Of a DNA stretch of 64,000 nucleotides, positions 47,204 through 62,700 are shown piece after piece. The stretch's first letter is position 1; every line of letters starts with the position of its first letter. The position numbers and the translations under genes were made by a program. Under the pieces are notes generated by a model that was given only the letters and a program-made list of their open reading frames with translations, was not told where the DNA came from and did no database searches. This stretch comes from Embiotoca jacksoni (lineage: Eukaryota; Chordata; Actinopteri; Embiotocidae). Location of the stretch: NCBI GenBank assembly GCA_022577435.1, contig JAKOON010000011.1, forward strand, positions 8,877,492-8,941,491, read 5' to 3'.

Positions 47204-50200
47204 ATGGAAACCCCATTACAGCTGCAGAACGATTTCTTTCCAGAACAGCAGTTCCAGCACTGTAAGTACCAGCACTACTGCGGGCGGGAGGATCGGCTCG
47301 GCAAGCAGCACGACCAATGCTGCACCTGCAATAACTGCACCTGTGATGCGAGAAAAAGCCTCGTCTTTCGCGGGACGTCGCCGACCACTGTGGGAACTTT
47401 AAGGACACCTTCGGAAACGTCTTCGAGACAAGGTTGTCAGTACAGCGTCTGCGAGTTCACACCCTCTAGTCATGGTAGTTCATCCAGACATCATCATCCT
47501 CACCATCAGCAGCAGCAGTGCCGCGATCGGCAGCGGGGCAGCCTGGGCAGCAGCCACAAAGACAGTAACTCCTACAATGAAATAGCCATGAGCAGCTGCA
47601 GATACAACGGCGGCGTAATGCGGCCGCTGAGCAACTTGAGCTCGTCCCGCAGAAACATACACGAGTTTGATTCCGAGTCCCAGCCATTGCAGCCCATCTC
47701 CGCCGCAGATGCGTCGGACACTCTAGTATCCAAGCCGGAGAACAATTCCACCACCCTGATGCCTTACGCATCGGGAGACGGAGGGGGAGGCTGCAGCCAC
47801 AGCGGCGGCAAATCGGGGAAAAAGAAGAACCAGAACATTGGGGAAAAACTGGGGCACAGGAGGGCCTTGTTTGAGAAAAGGAAGCGCCTCAGCGACTATG
47901 CTTTAATCTTTGGGATGTTTGGGATCGTTGTTATGGTTATAGAGACTGAACTTTCATGGGGAGCCTATGGAAAGGTGCGTATTTACTCCTAGTCCATGTC
48001 TTGCAGTCCCACCTAGACTAGAGGTAAATTAATGGCACGTGACTGACGAAACAAGTCATTTACATTAAACAACTTCTGCCGAAAGTGTGAAAGAGAATGA
48101 GGCTGTTTAAGCAACGGGAGTCTGGGCTCACTGTACAGTGTCCCATGTAGTCACATCCTCCTAACACATGCAGGCCAAAAGGCCCACTGCTGTCCAACCA
48201 TGAAGGGGAATCCCAATAATACAGGAAGAAACTGCAATGTCAGAATTTGTTGCAGTGCACCTCAGGCTCAATTATTAGTGCATCATTTTCCTGGATTTTT
48301 GGATGCTGGTTCACCATGTAAGAATATGTTGTCATGCCATGAGGCTGTCTTGTTTGGCTTCAGTGTTCTTGCTCTTTTGCAGGAATCCCTGTACTCATTA
48401 GCTCTAAAATGCCTGATAAGCCTTTCTACAATCATTCTCCTGGGGCTGATTATCATATACCATGCAAGAGAGATACAGGTAAGGCTGAAACACTTTTTTC
48501 TTATTTTTTTAAACTGTTGATTTTGCTAAAGGACACAGTCTGCTTTTCCAGCAAATGTTTCATCCCATTCAATAAATGTTTAATTTGTCGTTATATTTCT
48601 ACACAGCTGTAATAGTGAACTTTTTTTTATCATGTCACAAGTTGGTTTTTGCAGGTTAGAAAATATTCTGCAGGTTATTTATTGATGAAATTTAAGAAAG
48701 TAAATGCCCCCTTGTGAGAGCAAGTGTTGATTTCAAGCTCGCTGCATATTCAATGGAGTGACTTCCTCGACATTAAAATTTTAAACACATGAGGCTCTAA
48801 CAACTTTACAGGACCCAGAAATAAGTTGGTTTCTGAACTATGAGTTTATATCAAAAAGTCTGTACAGCTCTGAAACGGCATAAATGATGGTAGAGGTTTT
48901 CCCACTGTAGGTTGTAGTAGACTGGTCGTCATCTATTTTAGCCACATTAAGAGTTCAATATACACTTTTATAATATTCAGGGACTCCTCACAGGGCTCAG
49001 TGGATGAAAGATTGTCAACCTCTCCTGAGATGTTTCAACATGGCAGTTTTATGACCTTGCCTCGGAGCATTGTTGCATTACTTACAGTTCTTCCTTCGCT
49101 TCAGCACTTGTCTCTTTGTTGAGCAGCAACTAAATTAATGGTGCCACTTTCTGCGGGGTGGACATATGTTCCCAGAAAGGTTTCATGTATCTCAGGCATT
49201 CTTTTCTGTTTGTTAATGAAATCCACTCAAGGAAAACTTCACTTGAAAAGAAACACAACTCAAGCATTTTCTCGAATGACGCCATGTTTAATCATGTTAA
49301 TGGATTTTCCTACATTTACACAAGTGGTGACTTTTAAAATGCCTTCAGCTAAATTGTAACCAGCATCTGGTCTTTTCCCTTCACTCGATTAATTCTCGAA
49401 TTCAATACCTGTTGTTATTATTTTGTTTTTGAGAAACAAAAAAAAAATATTACAGTTGGATAAAACAATAGGTTCTTAGCTTTTGCATTAAAAGTTGCAT
49501 GAACTGCAGGATGTTCCTTCGCCTTGTTGGTATATTTAGTAGTTACATGTCCCAGAGGAGTATCAGTCATTGAAATAGCCCAACAGTATAATGTGTCACC
49601 TCCTTCAGATCTCTCATTGTAAACCTTTCTTCATAAATGACGACAGAAAAAAAGCACAGGCATCATTATTTCCACGCACAACAGAAGCGTTTTCATTTTG
49701 CCTGCATACACTACTGTTTATAAATTAAAAGACATACTGCAAGTTTGCACAAACAAATCAAATTCATTTTGTCCTCCTTTGGCTTCTGCACCTTTACCCA
49801 AATACTGCATAAATTACCGAATACATCAGCAGAGTCTTTTCACGGTTTACTTGTACGGATACGAAATAATGAAAGAACTTCGCTGTGACTTAAAGGTGCC
49901 TTCTTTACACTGAATTGATACGGCTTGTTTGGTCGCTGTTGACACATTTACTTACTGTCATGATACAGCAATGCAGCGCTGGATTCAAAGAGTTTTAAAA
50001 AGATTTAATCCTCACACATTAAAAGTGTCTCTAAAGCGTCATTACAGGTCAGCTCCAGTGCTCGTTTGAGCTCTAAAACAAGCTCTTCTTTCCAGTCCTA
50101 TAATTGTCAGCAGCTGTATATTTACCCAACAGGAGGGCTGTTCAAACCTCTTTGATCCACACTCCTCTGACAGTCACGTCAATATACAAAACATGTTTCA

Positions 50201-50650
50201 CCCTGGATAGCTCTCTTCTCTTCACAATACAGACATTTCATCCTTTGCTGACCTGGAAGACTTTATTAAGGCAATTGTTTGCCTCAGAGTTGATTACTGC
50301 AATTCACTTTTCACCACATGTCCACAATGACTGAAGTGGAGCACATGGATGAATCAGAAAACACGATCAAGTCAGTGCAGTCTTACTCATCACTGCTTCT
50401 CTGTAAGTGTACAAGTTGATTGTAAGGTCTGTCCTCTGATTCACCAAGCCCCCTTTGACAGTAACCATCAACCAGGTCCTGGAACTGGCTTTGTCTTACT
50501 ATTCAAATCCAGTTCAGAGAGTTTATACTTCAACTTCCACCACACCAGCTGCTCCTTTCCTTTCCCTGCCGGAGGCGCTTTTGTTTCTGTTGTTACTAGT
50601 CTGTCATTACTCGGTTCCTGGAGAATGACATATGTGCTGGCGCACACTCA

Positions 50651-50748
<98 letters not shown>

Positions 50749-53700
50749 AATTAATTCAAAATCTATCTTTCTAATGACACACACACACATGCTCACACAG
50801 AGCTGAAATGTGTGTTTCCTTCTGGTTTCCTCTGAGTCTGTGCCTCTTGTTACTGAATACAACGCTCATGACAAACTGTTTGACCGAAAACATTTGCTAA
50901 AAATATTGTTTAACTTCATATGTGTCAAATTTTATGGTAGTTCAAGTCAAATGGGCTCCAGTCCAGAATTCAAATATCACAGAGTAAAGTTAATCCATGA
51001 CTGAGCTCTACTTAAAACTCAGAAATTATAAGTTTGACTTTGTTTGTACAAGCTTTTTAGCCTTGTCAAATGTTTATCAATCTAAATTTTAACAGAAAAT
51101 TGATTTTGTGAGTATCATTTTACATTATCAGTTTTCTATGTACCCGAAATTGTGTTTCAGATTAAGCATCGTACTTCCATAAAGTCAGGGGACTAAAGGT
51201 TTAGCTAAAATACTGGATCCTTCATCTCCTATTATGCCTTTTTGTACAGTAACATTGTTTACTGGGCCTGTAGGTAAGAGTTATTTTCATAATAAAATAA
51301 TCAGGGTCTTTTTTAAGAATTGTTAATTGTTTTGTTAAATAAAATGTTGGAAATGCTCAGCACAAACTTTCACAGCGCCATGTGCCAACTTTTCATCAGA
51401 TAAACAGTCAGAAAACTAAAGATAATCTGTTTACGATGATATAAGCAATGCGCTATCATGCCAAATTGTGTAATACACTCAACCGTCCACTAGAGAACAG
51501 CGTGGCAGTGTCACAGTTTTGCCTTGCCTCGGCGTAACAAAAATCACGTGGTTAGGTTCATGTACAAAAATTTGATAAGGGTTGGGAAAAGATTTTATTG
51601 ACTGAATCCACATTGTTTTGTCATGGACTCCATGACCAAGTACAATCCGAAAAATGTACCTAAAATTTTTAGAAGAACACACTGCAGAGAAATGGCCCGG
51701 AGAGTTATACTACTACATATAGTGTACGTGTAAACCATATTTAACCCAACAGTTTAAACCTCAAAATGAATCTGTTGCCAATTAATTTTGCCATTCCATG
51801 TTGGAAATGTTGCTCCTGCAGTTAAATAGATTATGCATGCACATCCATGTGGACTCACAGATGCCTGTCAGATGTAGAGGCATAAGTCAGGAGGATGAAA
51901 TATTGCTCTGCCATTTTCTAGCCCTTTAAAATCTGATTTACTTGTCAGGCTCGAAAAGACGGTGCCCTCTGATTTTTATAGGGTAACACAACACAAAGTT
52001 TTCTCCTCAGAGTGACTGAAAACTGTAAAGGTCAGGTCAGACAGGATAGAAGTTGGACACCAGCTGTCATTTGAATTGTTTGGAGATACATCTGCTGTGC
52101 TACATTGGCAGTGATGGGTGACCTACTGAGCCAAGTGCATTAACAGAGAGAGACAGTGTTTCCATGTTGTGCTAAATGGCCTTAGATTTGTCCCAATGTC
52201 TACAAGGAGGAAAAAAAATAATATGAATGTTTGGTTCCTCTTTTTGCTTGTTCAGGAATCTTGTTTTGGGCCCGATTCAGCTCCAGTGATGTCGTTTGTT
52301 GACAGTTGCCGATCCACCCAGGCGATTTTTAGACTTTTAAGTTCATGTGAGTTTTCTGGGTTGGCAGGCTTGCTGTGCAGCACGAGTAGGAATAGAGAGG
52401 TTACAGTCTGCAGCTCTTTCCTAACTTTGATTTGTCATTTCCTGATATCAGCTACAAGCTTGGATCCTCTTCCTGCTCTCACTGCTGAGGTAGTTGATGA
52501 GTTCAGTCTTTTCCCAAGCAGACAGAAACTGACAATTTGAAAGTTTTCTCTTCTTCTCACATCAAAGACTCTTTGCCGAGGGGCATTTGTGTTAAGGCCA
52601 TTGCTGTGTCACTGTACCTTGTGATGACAGTTCTGCTGAGTTTTCTTAAACTAATGCAAAATGCTTTGGGGCCCCGTTCTGTCTTTGATGTGTACTTTTG
52701 TGATAAAAGTCAGTGCTGATGTTTCACAGCCGCACAATATTACATTTTACAATCTACAGAAAAGATAAAATAGCAACACATCGTCCAAACTCCGCCAGCA
52801 AATCATGCCGAAGCCTAAACTTGGCTGCGCTTGTCAGATCACCCCTAGGTGCTGTGTATGTGTCAGAGATATGGTGTAACAGCAGGAGACGCTCTGCATT
52901 TCTCAAAGTGAAATCTGTCCTCTACCTGAGACTCCAGACTGGAGTCAGATAACCACCACTGGCTGGTGACCTCAATGTTTTCACTGAACATACAGGCTTT
53001 CAAGGACAGAGCCTCCCAAAGAGCTGAGAATCCTAAAGATGATTTATTGATGGTATTTACTAAATTGTGCTCCGCATGTGTCTTTAACCATGGAGATGAT
53101 TTTAGATTATTAATGTGTGCGACTTGGCTGCGGCCGCAGCATTTTATAGAAAAGAGATTTATTTGGGCTTTTACTTTGGCTGAACTGTTTTACTTTGCTT
53201 GAATTGAAGAATGCGTACGCAAATGCTGGACTTAATCTCAGAAACAAAAGCAAACCAAATCTGCAACAGCTCCAGATTTACTCAGCAAAGTGGTCTCTTA
53301 GTGGCTCACTTTGATATCATAAATAAAGCATTACATTAATGTCTAATTGGACTGAACCCCTCAACCTAATTCACTAATGAGATTGAGCGATTTCTATTCT
53401 CAGTGACAAGATATATGTTCCCATCTCCACATTACACAGATTAAATATTGAGCTGCACTCCATTAGTTATATTGAGAGTAGTGAAACCAGTAACCAACCC
53501 AGCAAGCATCGCAGGTGAGCTCCTCTGAGACGGTACAGTGTAGACGCAGCACAGCGGCAGGCAGGGAACGATCTTAGGACATATTCGACTTTATAGTCTC
53601 TCAACCTAACATGAATAGACCTTTCAAATGATGAGAAAGGAACATGCACTCTCAGGAGATTAGATTGTATTTTGAGTCCATCAGAAAACAAGCTGAGCGA

Positions 53701-56700
53701 AGCCAGTGATGCCTGGATTTGTACTCAATTAGAAAGTCACCGTATTGGCTTGTCTGTTCTCTGAGCTCGGCTGTACTATGCAGGGGATTAAGGTGTGTGC
53801 ACTAGTACTTTACTGCCACTGTGCGGATATGTTTTTTTTGCAGAGCAGAGGCATTTTGGCCAGGTTTTACTTCTCTAAAGGCCTGTTCGAGACTTAGAGT
53901 TAAGGTTCGGACACACCGTCACGTATAGATGAGATACAAACATGTGCAAGTGTGATTAAAAAGGGTGACAAGGACTAGTTCACCCAAATTACAAAATTTG
54001 TGGTTTCTCACTTTTAGAGGTATCTTGCAATGGTGATAGTTTTTAGTTTGGTTTTTGATTTAATCATTTATCTATTGGACGTGTTTTGGTTCTGCGAGGT
54101 TTCCAGATTAGCAAGAACATTGTTTCAACAACAACAACAACTTTTCACAGACATTCATAGTCTGCAGAAAATAAATCCCAATGACTTTGGTGATCCCCTA
54201 ACTTAAAATAAAAGACTTGACACGTGTGTTTTGGTGAACTGTCTGGACAACTATTGGCTAGATTGTCGTTGAATTTGGGAGACCTTCACGTTCTCCTCAG
54301 GATTAATCATAACTTGGACCATCCTTTCATTTTTCATGTAAAGTCGCCAATTTAATCAATCCAGTACTTTGTTTTATGACCTTTTGCAAAACCAAAACCT
54401 CAGCTGTACTTCGTGTCTGCTGCTAATTAGAAAAAGTTAAGCATGTTAAACAGCTAAACTAAGACAATGAACATGATAAACATAGTACATGTTGAACATC
54501 GGCATTTTTAACACGGAAGCATGCTAAAGTTAGTATTTAGCTCACTAAATACAGCTTCATGGAGATGCTAGCATGGTAAGTCTTGACTAGACGCAACATT
54601 TCAATATCTCTGCATGATGGGACCACCTGTGTGTTGCAGTTTGGGTGAACTGATCCTTTAAGGCAACAAAGTCAACATTCAGATTTACAGCATTCGTCAA
54701 CTTCCTTTACACTTTATTCAGCATGTCCATCACATTTGTGCAAGTTTCATCCTGAAACCCATGTTGACGCAGTTTGTGTGACGTATGTCGAGAACTTTTT
54801 ACTCCTTTATTTGAAAAAATAAGTGGTGTGGTGTTTTTAATCAGATGACTATGATTAATTGTAGGTTATGTTGGAATCATTATTAATAATTGTGCTTCTG
54901 GACTCGTGATTTATGTGTAATAATTTGATAAGTTGATTTGATCTGGTGCCGATAATTCGACCTTTTTGAACCTCGATTAGTTGCGTGTTTTAAAAACTCA
55001 CTTTTGCCAAACCTCAGACATCCACGTAGCTTTCAGCCTTTTCTAAACATGAGATGAAGCTGGTTCTAATTTTAAGTCATTTGATTTGCAGTATTTGAAT
55101 TGTTTGCCAACCTGCGGTAACTAATTTAAACGTCTGTGGCTCATCAACTGTCTGCTTTAATTGCCGACTCTCCGCGTCCTCCTCCGTATCTTAACTCAAT
55201 TGAAAACACACTGAGTTTAATGTTTTTCCGATGCAGCTGTCGTTTCCTCCACGTCTCTGTCATAACTGCTGGTTCTGCTGCTAGCATGGAATATTTCATG
55301 CTCTGGGGTAAAGGGCCCTTGAGTATTGTGTTTCAGGTCATCCATTACCATAATTGCTTTTACTCACCAAGTAGGCTTTCCTTATGCAACCTGCTTTTAA
55401 ATGTTTAATTACATTGTTTTGAGGTAACAAACTTTGAAACTGCTTTTGACAGGACCGGTTTGTTGCTTGAAATGTAAAATAAAACGTGGTTCACGCTGTG
55501 CGCAAACAATAGATTTAGCTGCTTTCAGAGCTGTAATTCTGTAAGTAAGAAACCGTAGCGGAGTGCAGTCACAGCTTGTGTTTCCGTGTCTACATTACAC
55601 TCACTTGGAAAGCCAAACAGGACAAGCTGTGGTTAGAGTTACACACTTCTCTGACAGATGTCAGTTTGTTAAAGGAGCTCAGTGTCACTCATTTGATATG
55701 AACAACTGCCTCTGAAAATTTAATTTGTGTGTTTTCTGTGTTTGGGGGAAGCTTTGATTGTAGCTTTTAAATAAATATAAATGAGCTGCAGAGGCATTGT
55801 GGGGCAGGTGTACCATTTGTTCGGGGACATGTGTTAGTTGTAGCCTGTTTTTTGTGTGCGCGTGTGAGGTGCCAGGCTTGTTGACAGTTGATATTTCTTG
55901 TGCAGTCGCTCTTTGACATGTAATTGGATCAGAAGCTATAATGAGCGTGCAGTGCTCAGTGAAGTTTGTGTGTTAAAGTGAAGCGTTTGAAGCTGTAGTG
56001 TCGGAGGGTCTTTGAAGCTGTCAGACTGTAATATGTGGAGCATTCATGTATGTCTGTTAGAAAAGTGGCAGAGCACAGTATTATTGATTTCTCTCTGCTT
56101 TCTTTGTCCTTGAGTCGAATACGTTGAATGGGAGATTTCTCTTGGATGTGAGAAATATTACTTTTTCAGCAATTCCATTTTATGTAACCTGTCAGAGCTA
56201 AATTTACAATCTAGGTCAGTGATCCCATTAGCCCTTCAGGAGTGGGACAGTTTTTTTACTTAAATATTGAGAAATTCCAAATTAAACTAAATGGAGAGTA
56301 GTTGGCAAAATGCTGGGTCGTGATGTTTGCTGCATTTTGTGCACATTCTATTTATCATTGTAGTAAAAGGGCTGTTTTGTCTGCTAGATTAACGCCTCCA
56401 CTCGATTTCAGGGACTGTACGAAAGGGTGAGGAAGGGGGCTCAGTGTCGATCTTTGTTCGGACCCTCCCTTTGACATGGAAAAATGGCAACACACACACA
56501 AACACACAATTTTTTTTGGCACCACCCTAATTTTGATCTTCATGACAGCAAAATGTTTAAATATAGTCCATCAGGAGTGGATTTATCAACTGACAACATT
56601 ACAATAAAGACAAAAAAATGGTTCATTTTGTTTAACAGCCTTCTAGCTGCTCTATTTTTTTTAAACCATAAATGATAACTTCTGAAACGTCCGAAGCTTT

Positions 56701-59700
56701 GTGGCTTCAGCGTCATAATAAATTCCATGCACCAAATAGAACATTGGGTGCTGCTAAAATGTGTTATATTACAGGTTACCTGCATATATGATATATCTGA
56801 CTTTACCGGAGGTCTGTTAAGGTGTAAAAAAAAAAGAGTGAAAGTGACCAGTGGTGGCAGCAAGATTAGATTTGTAGGCTACTGTTAACTTCTGCATTCC
56901 CACAGATGGACATATGTTGACTAAGAGAGATTCATATTTTTTGCACCAAAGTTACAGACACAACACTATAGACTGTAAATAAAAATGGACGAGGTCTCTG
57001 GGTCTGATTAGGGAAGGCAATGTGAAAGTGACATAAAGTGCAATATCATTGAGGACCAGTAGCGGCTGGCGGCAATAAAAACTGACACCAACAGACCCCC
57101 ATTCAAGGAATCACCTTCCCTTATGAAATACCAAGTCCATCATTTTTCCACAAATCATTATGTCATTTTCCAAAATTCACTCCTTCTGATCCATGTTATG
57201 GTGGCCCTTCTGAATATAATTCCATCATTGATCGATTGATTAATTAGATCATGTCATGTCCCACCGCTTGCTCCTCCCCAGCTTGTCCAAAAAATAAGAT
57301 TACAACAGCCAAAATGCCAGACTCAAACCTTCTAAACGACAGTTCGCAAACCAGTGTTCAACGTCATGGTAGGTTGCCTCTGGCACAACACCACCATACT
57401 ACTCCGATTAGCCTATTTGCATCAAAATGTTAGGGAGAGCATGCAGCTAAAAAAAACAAAAAACAACGCAGACTCTGCCGATGTCACAATGTCAAGGGAG
57501 CATGTTAAAAAAATACGAAGCAAATCATTTAGAAAAGAATTAGTGCGTACAGGATTACAGCGGCTAGCGCCAAGTGAAAATTTGCATTTGTCTTTGGAGA
57601 GGTTAAGTTATATCCCTAAAAAGTCTACTATAAACTAGAATCTAACAAAATAATGATTTTCTTCATGTGGAAAAATACTTTTATCATCCATCGCTCATCC
57701 TAATGATACTTCAGATTTCACAAAACAATTTCTGACATCTATTCAATCTTTTCTTTAAAGTAAATCCTGCAAGAAATTCACGCTCTCTCTTAAATTTCAA
57801 ACAGCCCTGGTTTTGAGAAAATACAAAGCCTTCCCCCTTTACTGACCCCACCTCCCCCCTCTAATTATTTTTTTGTGCAGTCCCTAAAGGTAGAGAAGGA
57901 GCTGAGCAGGCAGATGAGCTGACCTGTGCACAGTGATATGTTAAGCTGTAAGCAAAAACATTTCTGCATATTTTAATTTTAAATGATTCATAATTCATTA
58001 CCAAGCACATTAAGGAGGTTGCCGATCAAATGTAAACGTGCAGTTTTTCTTTTCACTTTAAAAAAAAAAAAAAGTGTCTGCCATCATGACAACAACAGCC
58101 ACCGGGAAACCTCGCTGGTATCTGCTGACAGCAACATTTTGTGAAATATCTACTGCCACTTGTGACGGCTTGAACAGGCAGAGGACCTTGACATGATTAA
58201 ATGGATAGAGCAGGAGCAGCTGTGGAGGAGTATCAGCGCGGTGTGTCAGAGAGAGGAATTATTTAACTAATGCAGGGGAAGTTAATGTGGTTTGATATTA
58301 TTTAATCTGCAGCCCACACCAGCAAATCTAAAACTGCGTAAGAGGAGTGAGATTGAGATCTACAGTCACGAGCGTGGTCTGACATCACCGTGAACGAGCC
58401 AGTGACGGTGGTCATGGGCTCGTCCATTAGTTCAGGGTGAAAACGGTGTGCAGTGAATCTTCTGACCGAAGATAGCCGCAGATTGGATTGAAAGTGATGA
58501 AGCGGAGGGAGTGGGTGAACGAGAGGAGGGAGCAGCAGCAGCAGCAGAGGTGACCATGTGAGGAAGCTGCTGTATGTGACAGAGGGCAGGGTGGGGAAGA
58601 GTGATGAGGGGTGTTGAAATCCACTCACGGGTCCCCAGTGAAACGGCCCACCTTCTGGTCGGGGTGGCCAGGCGATCAGAACCTAATGCTAATGTGGAGG
58701 CGGCAGATGTTCTCATCAGAATAACACTTTGAAGTCGAAAAAGCTTACTGCATGCTGCTAATGTAACGCTTAATTTAACACTTTTTATTTTTATAAAGGA
58801 ATTTTGAGAGAAATAAAGGGAGAATTTGTGGCAGAATTTTGCTTTAAGTAGTAAAGAAAAAGAAAGTTTGGTCTCATGCTTTACGCTTTGTAATGTCTTC
58901 AAATGTCTTGTTTTGTTCAACCAAAAGTTAAAGACTGAAAACAATATTCAGATTACAACAAAATAAGACAAAGAAAAGCAGCAGGAACAAAAGCGTTGGT
59001 CCTTTTCTTTTCTATTTCCGTTGATTAGTTTTATGTTAATCATCTAATCAAACAATTGTTTCTACCTTCCAGATAGCCATTGTGCTCCATCCATTTCACT
59101 TTAATATGAACATTTTTAAACTTGCTGTTGTGTTAAACTTGCAAGGAGCCTGAGATACAAATATTTCCAACAAAGCAGTAAAAACCCATTTAAACTTAAA
59201 ATCCACTGCTATTGTTTGGAGAATGTAATCAGAAAAACAAAGGCACGATATTTTAGCCTTCATCAGATATCCTTGGATATGTTGATGGTCACTTCTGTCC
59301 TTGGAAGAGCGTAGCATCCTCCCCTGGTCATACGAGTTATTTTTCATTTTACCGCACTTCACCTCCTCCAAATGTTGCTCTCAGCTCAGGTCTTTAGCAA
59401 ATTTGGCGCAGGAATGTGATTTAATGACTTGCGGCCATTTGTGACTTATTCTTTAATGGGTTTAATGATTTCCTGTAGCTCGCTGTGTCAACATGATGGA
59501 AATGTTCGCTGTCTTTTACCCTTCATCGCCCTCACCATGCCCTGTCCTTGCAGCTATTTATGGTGGACAACGCAGCTGACGACTGGAGGATAGCCATGAC
59601 ATATGAGCGCATCTTCTTCATCTGCCTGGAGATCCTGGTGTGCGCCATACACCCCATCCCAGGGAACTACACCTTCACCTGGACAGCACGCCTGGCCTAC

Positions 59701-62700
59701 TCCTATGTGCCATCCAAGACGGATGCAGACGTGGACATCATCTTGTCCATCCCCATGTTCCTGCGGCTGTACCTCATTGCTCGTGTCATGCTGCTGCACA
59801 GCAAGCTCTTCACTGATGCCTCGTCCCGCAGTATCGGTGCACTCAACAAAATTAACTTTAACACGCGCTTCGTGATGAAGACCCTCATGACCATCTGTCC
59901 CGGCACTGTGCTGCTGGTCTTCACCATCTCGCTATGGATCATCGCTGCATGGACAGTGAGAGCTTGCGAGAGGTGCCTGGATCAGTTTCTCACGCTATGC
60001 TGTGCTACTCAGCATGAAAGATAGATAAGGCATAAAAATAGTTTGTGTACACATTTCTTAGCTCACTCTGTGTCTGAGCATCAAGACGGATTTAAACATG
60101 CTGTAAGAAATCGCTGCAGAATCCTGTCAAAACGTCTGACGTTATGTACTGCAATGGATTAAATCTTTTTCTTTTTCTTTTATGAAATAAGAATTAGTCA
60201 GAAGGTAAAGCTGGGGGGCATCAATTTCTGCAGGTGCATGAAGGTTGGTCAATCTGTTACATTTATTATTTATTACAGGTACCACGACAACCAGGACATA
60301 ACCAGCAACTTTCTTGGAGCCATGTGGTTGATCTCAATCACGTTTCTTACCATTGGATACGGGGATATGGTCCCCCACACATATTGTGGAAAAGGGGTCT
60401 GCCTCCTGACTGGTATTATGGTGAGTACAGACTGGGAGCTTCACTTGTTTAACTATTTTGTATCTCCTTTTAGGTAGTTTGAGAAAGTGCTGAAAGACCT
60501 TACTATTAACAGGAAGTAACTGATATGCTGCTAATATTTCCTGACGGAGAGAAATGCTGCCAATTAAATGAAATAAATTAAAATCAGTTGTATATTTTTG
60601 TCTGTCCATTCTTGTTATTTCTTAGGGTGCTGGCTGCACTGCCTTGGTGGTGGCTGTGGTGGCGAAGAAACTGGAATTAACCAAAGCTGAAAAACATGTC
60701 CACAATTTTATGATGGACACCCAGCTAACAAAAAGAGTAAGTAAAACCTCTACTCTGTAAAGCTGACTTCACTCGTGTTTCACCTCTCTGCAAACTTAAC
60801 CAAATATCTTCTTTTTTTTTGGTTATATTTTTGGCACTTTAGGTGAAAAACACAGCTGCGAATGTTCTCAGGGAGACGTGGCTCATCTACAAGAACACCA
60901 AACTGGTGAGGAAAATGGACCACGCCAGAGTCAGGAAGCACCAGAGAAAATTTCTCCAAGCCATTCACCAGTAGGTGCCGCGCTCTTAACCCTGACCTCG
61001 CCGCTCATGTTGGTCTAAAACCTTTTGTCCGTCAGTATGTTCATTTGATCCACCAGTGCAACGCAAACCTGAAATCTGAATTGTTTGACACCTGTAGCAA
61101 AATTATGTGCTGCTCAAGGATCTTGTATTTCATTACCATGTTTCACCTGACTCGACTAACTTTACAGATGTGATAATGAGCTGGTCTGCTGATTCTGCAT
61201 GTAAAATATGCAGGGGAACTAAGTTTATGCAAATATTATTCACTGCTACACTAGAGATTCTTGTAAACCACTTATATTAAAACACGGGATGAATTGTCAT
61301 TATGCAAGAGACATATTTTATCTGTGAAAAACTAATTTTTCCTTGAAATATTGTGGAACTGCAGAATTAACAGCAGTACGATATTGATTTCACTCTCGCT
61401 CGCCTTTTGCTGTCAGATTTACTCTTGTGTGTCTCGTTCGCTGTGACTCAGATGTCAGGATGACCTCAGGGCTGACACATTTGGGTTTCTACTTCTCTAG
61501 CGGCTGGTCAGACATTTACCTGTCAGCTAGTCTTTTAGTGGGTCCCCACGGACCCCCAAAGTGCCATCTTACTCCAAAACAGTATTGATTTTAGCCTCAC
61601 CTCTCTGTTGTTTTTCTTCAACCTACAGTGCTCCCCAGTACATCTACTCTGTGGCTTCTTTCAGTGACTGGCAGTCAGCTCAGTGGTTTATTTAAATAAA
61701 TAACAAGATATACATTGATTTTGTTAGTATGTAGCTTAATACTTGAGTAAAATGTCATCCGTTTGTATGTTTGTTTGCTTTCTGTGGTTGTATTCATGTA
61801 TAAGGGTCTTAGTGGTCTCCTGTGTGCAACTTTGATTTGTTCATGAATCTTTTGGACATACATTTGTGTTTCAAAGACATTAAGGTGTTTAATTACAAGG
61901 TAGGGGAACACCAATACACACATACTGTCTGCTGCTGCTGCAACCCGCATCCAGATTTGTGCAGTTTAATGGTGTTTTCTCATCGTTTGAGTCATTATGC
62001 CCTTGCTGTTGTATCCAGGCGATTTGCAGCAGTGATGACAATGTCTCATGTCCACCTCCCATTCTCTAGGACAGCCTAATAATGGAAATTGCTCAGAGCT
62101 AAGGCTAAATCTATAAAGAACCAGATACGGTGGGAAAAAGGCACGTCCAGCTCTGTGTGCAAGGACAAATACTCAGCATGGTGTCAACATCCTCCCTTCA
62201 CATCTTTGTCTCGTGAAGCTTTTGTTTTGTTTGTGAGTTTTTATGCGCCTTATCTGGGAGAGTTGTAAGTGCGACCTGTAGCCTACATGCAGGGTGCGAT
62301 ACATAAAACTCTGAATTGAGATTAATATAGACGAGAGAGGGGCCCTGACAAGTGGAGGGTTGTAAAAGGCCTCGAGGCGTCCTTGACCTGTCACGAGGAG
62401 ATGGTAAACATCAAGTCAGATCCCATCATGCCGGTCTCTTCTGGTCAAAGCTGCAGGGCAGCGTGAAAAATGTGCTCGTATGTGCTCATCGGTCACAGTA
62501 AAGAACGTGAGGTGTAAACTGCTGTTAAATGGAGCCGTAGACGCTGTGAGGCACTGTCTCTGTCGGTGAATGTTTTACTGATGCTGAGAGGAAGGCTTGT
62601 TTTTATTTACTGTACTTCTGATAACCAGGATGAGGATTAAACACCGAGGAATGACACAATGGGACAAAATAAATCAGAAAAAAAAAAAAAAAAAGTGCTG

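Larger units (their letters stand above)
48479..59553 (+). other. kcnn2 intron 2
   Basis: An 11-kb intron starting GTAAGG and ending TTGCAG. It contains a CA tract at 50653-50746, the inverted repeat partner at 51475-51640, and a long interspersed repeat copy at 54140-54576. Several open frames occur but none has matching splice sites and a recognisable product. Confidence 0.8.

Noticed and set aside
57251..57638. Two overlapping + strand frames in kcnn2 intron 2
   Set aside because: No similarity to a known family and no splice sites in phase; the surroundings look like decayed dispersed repeat.
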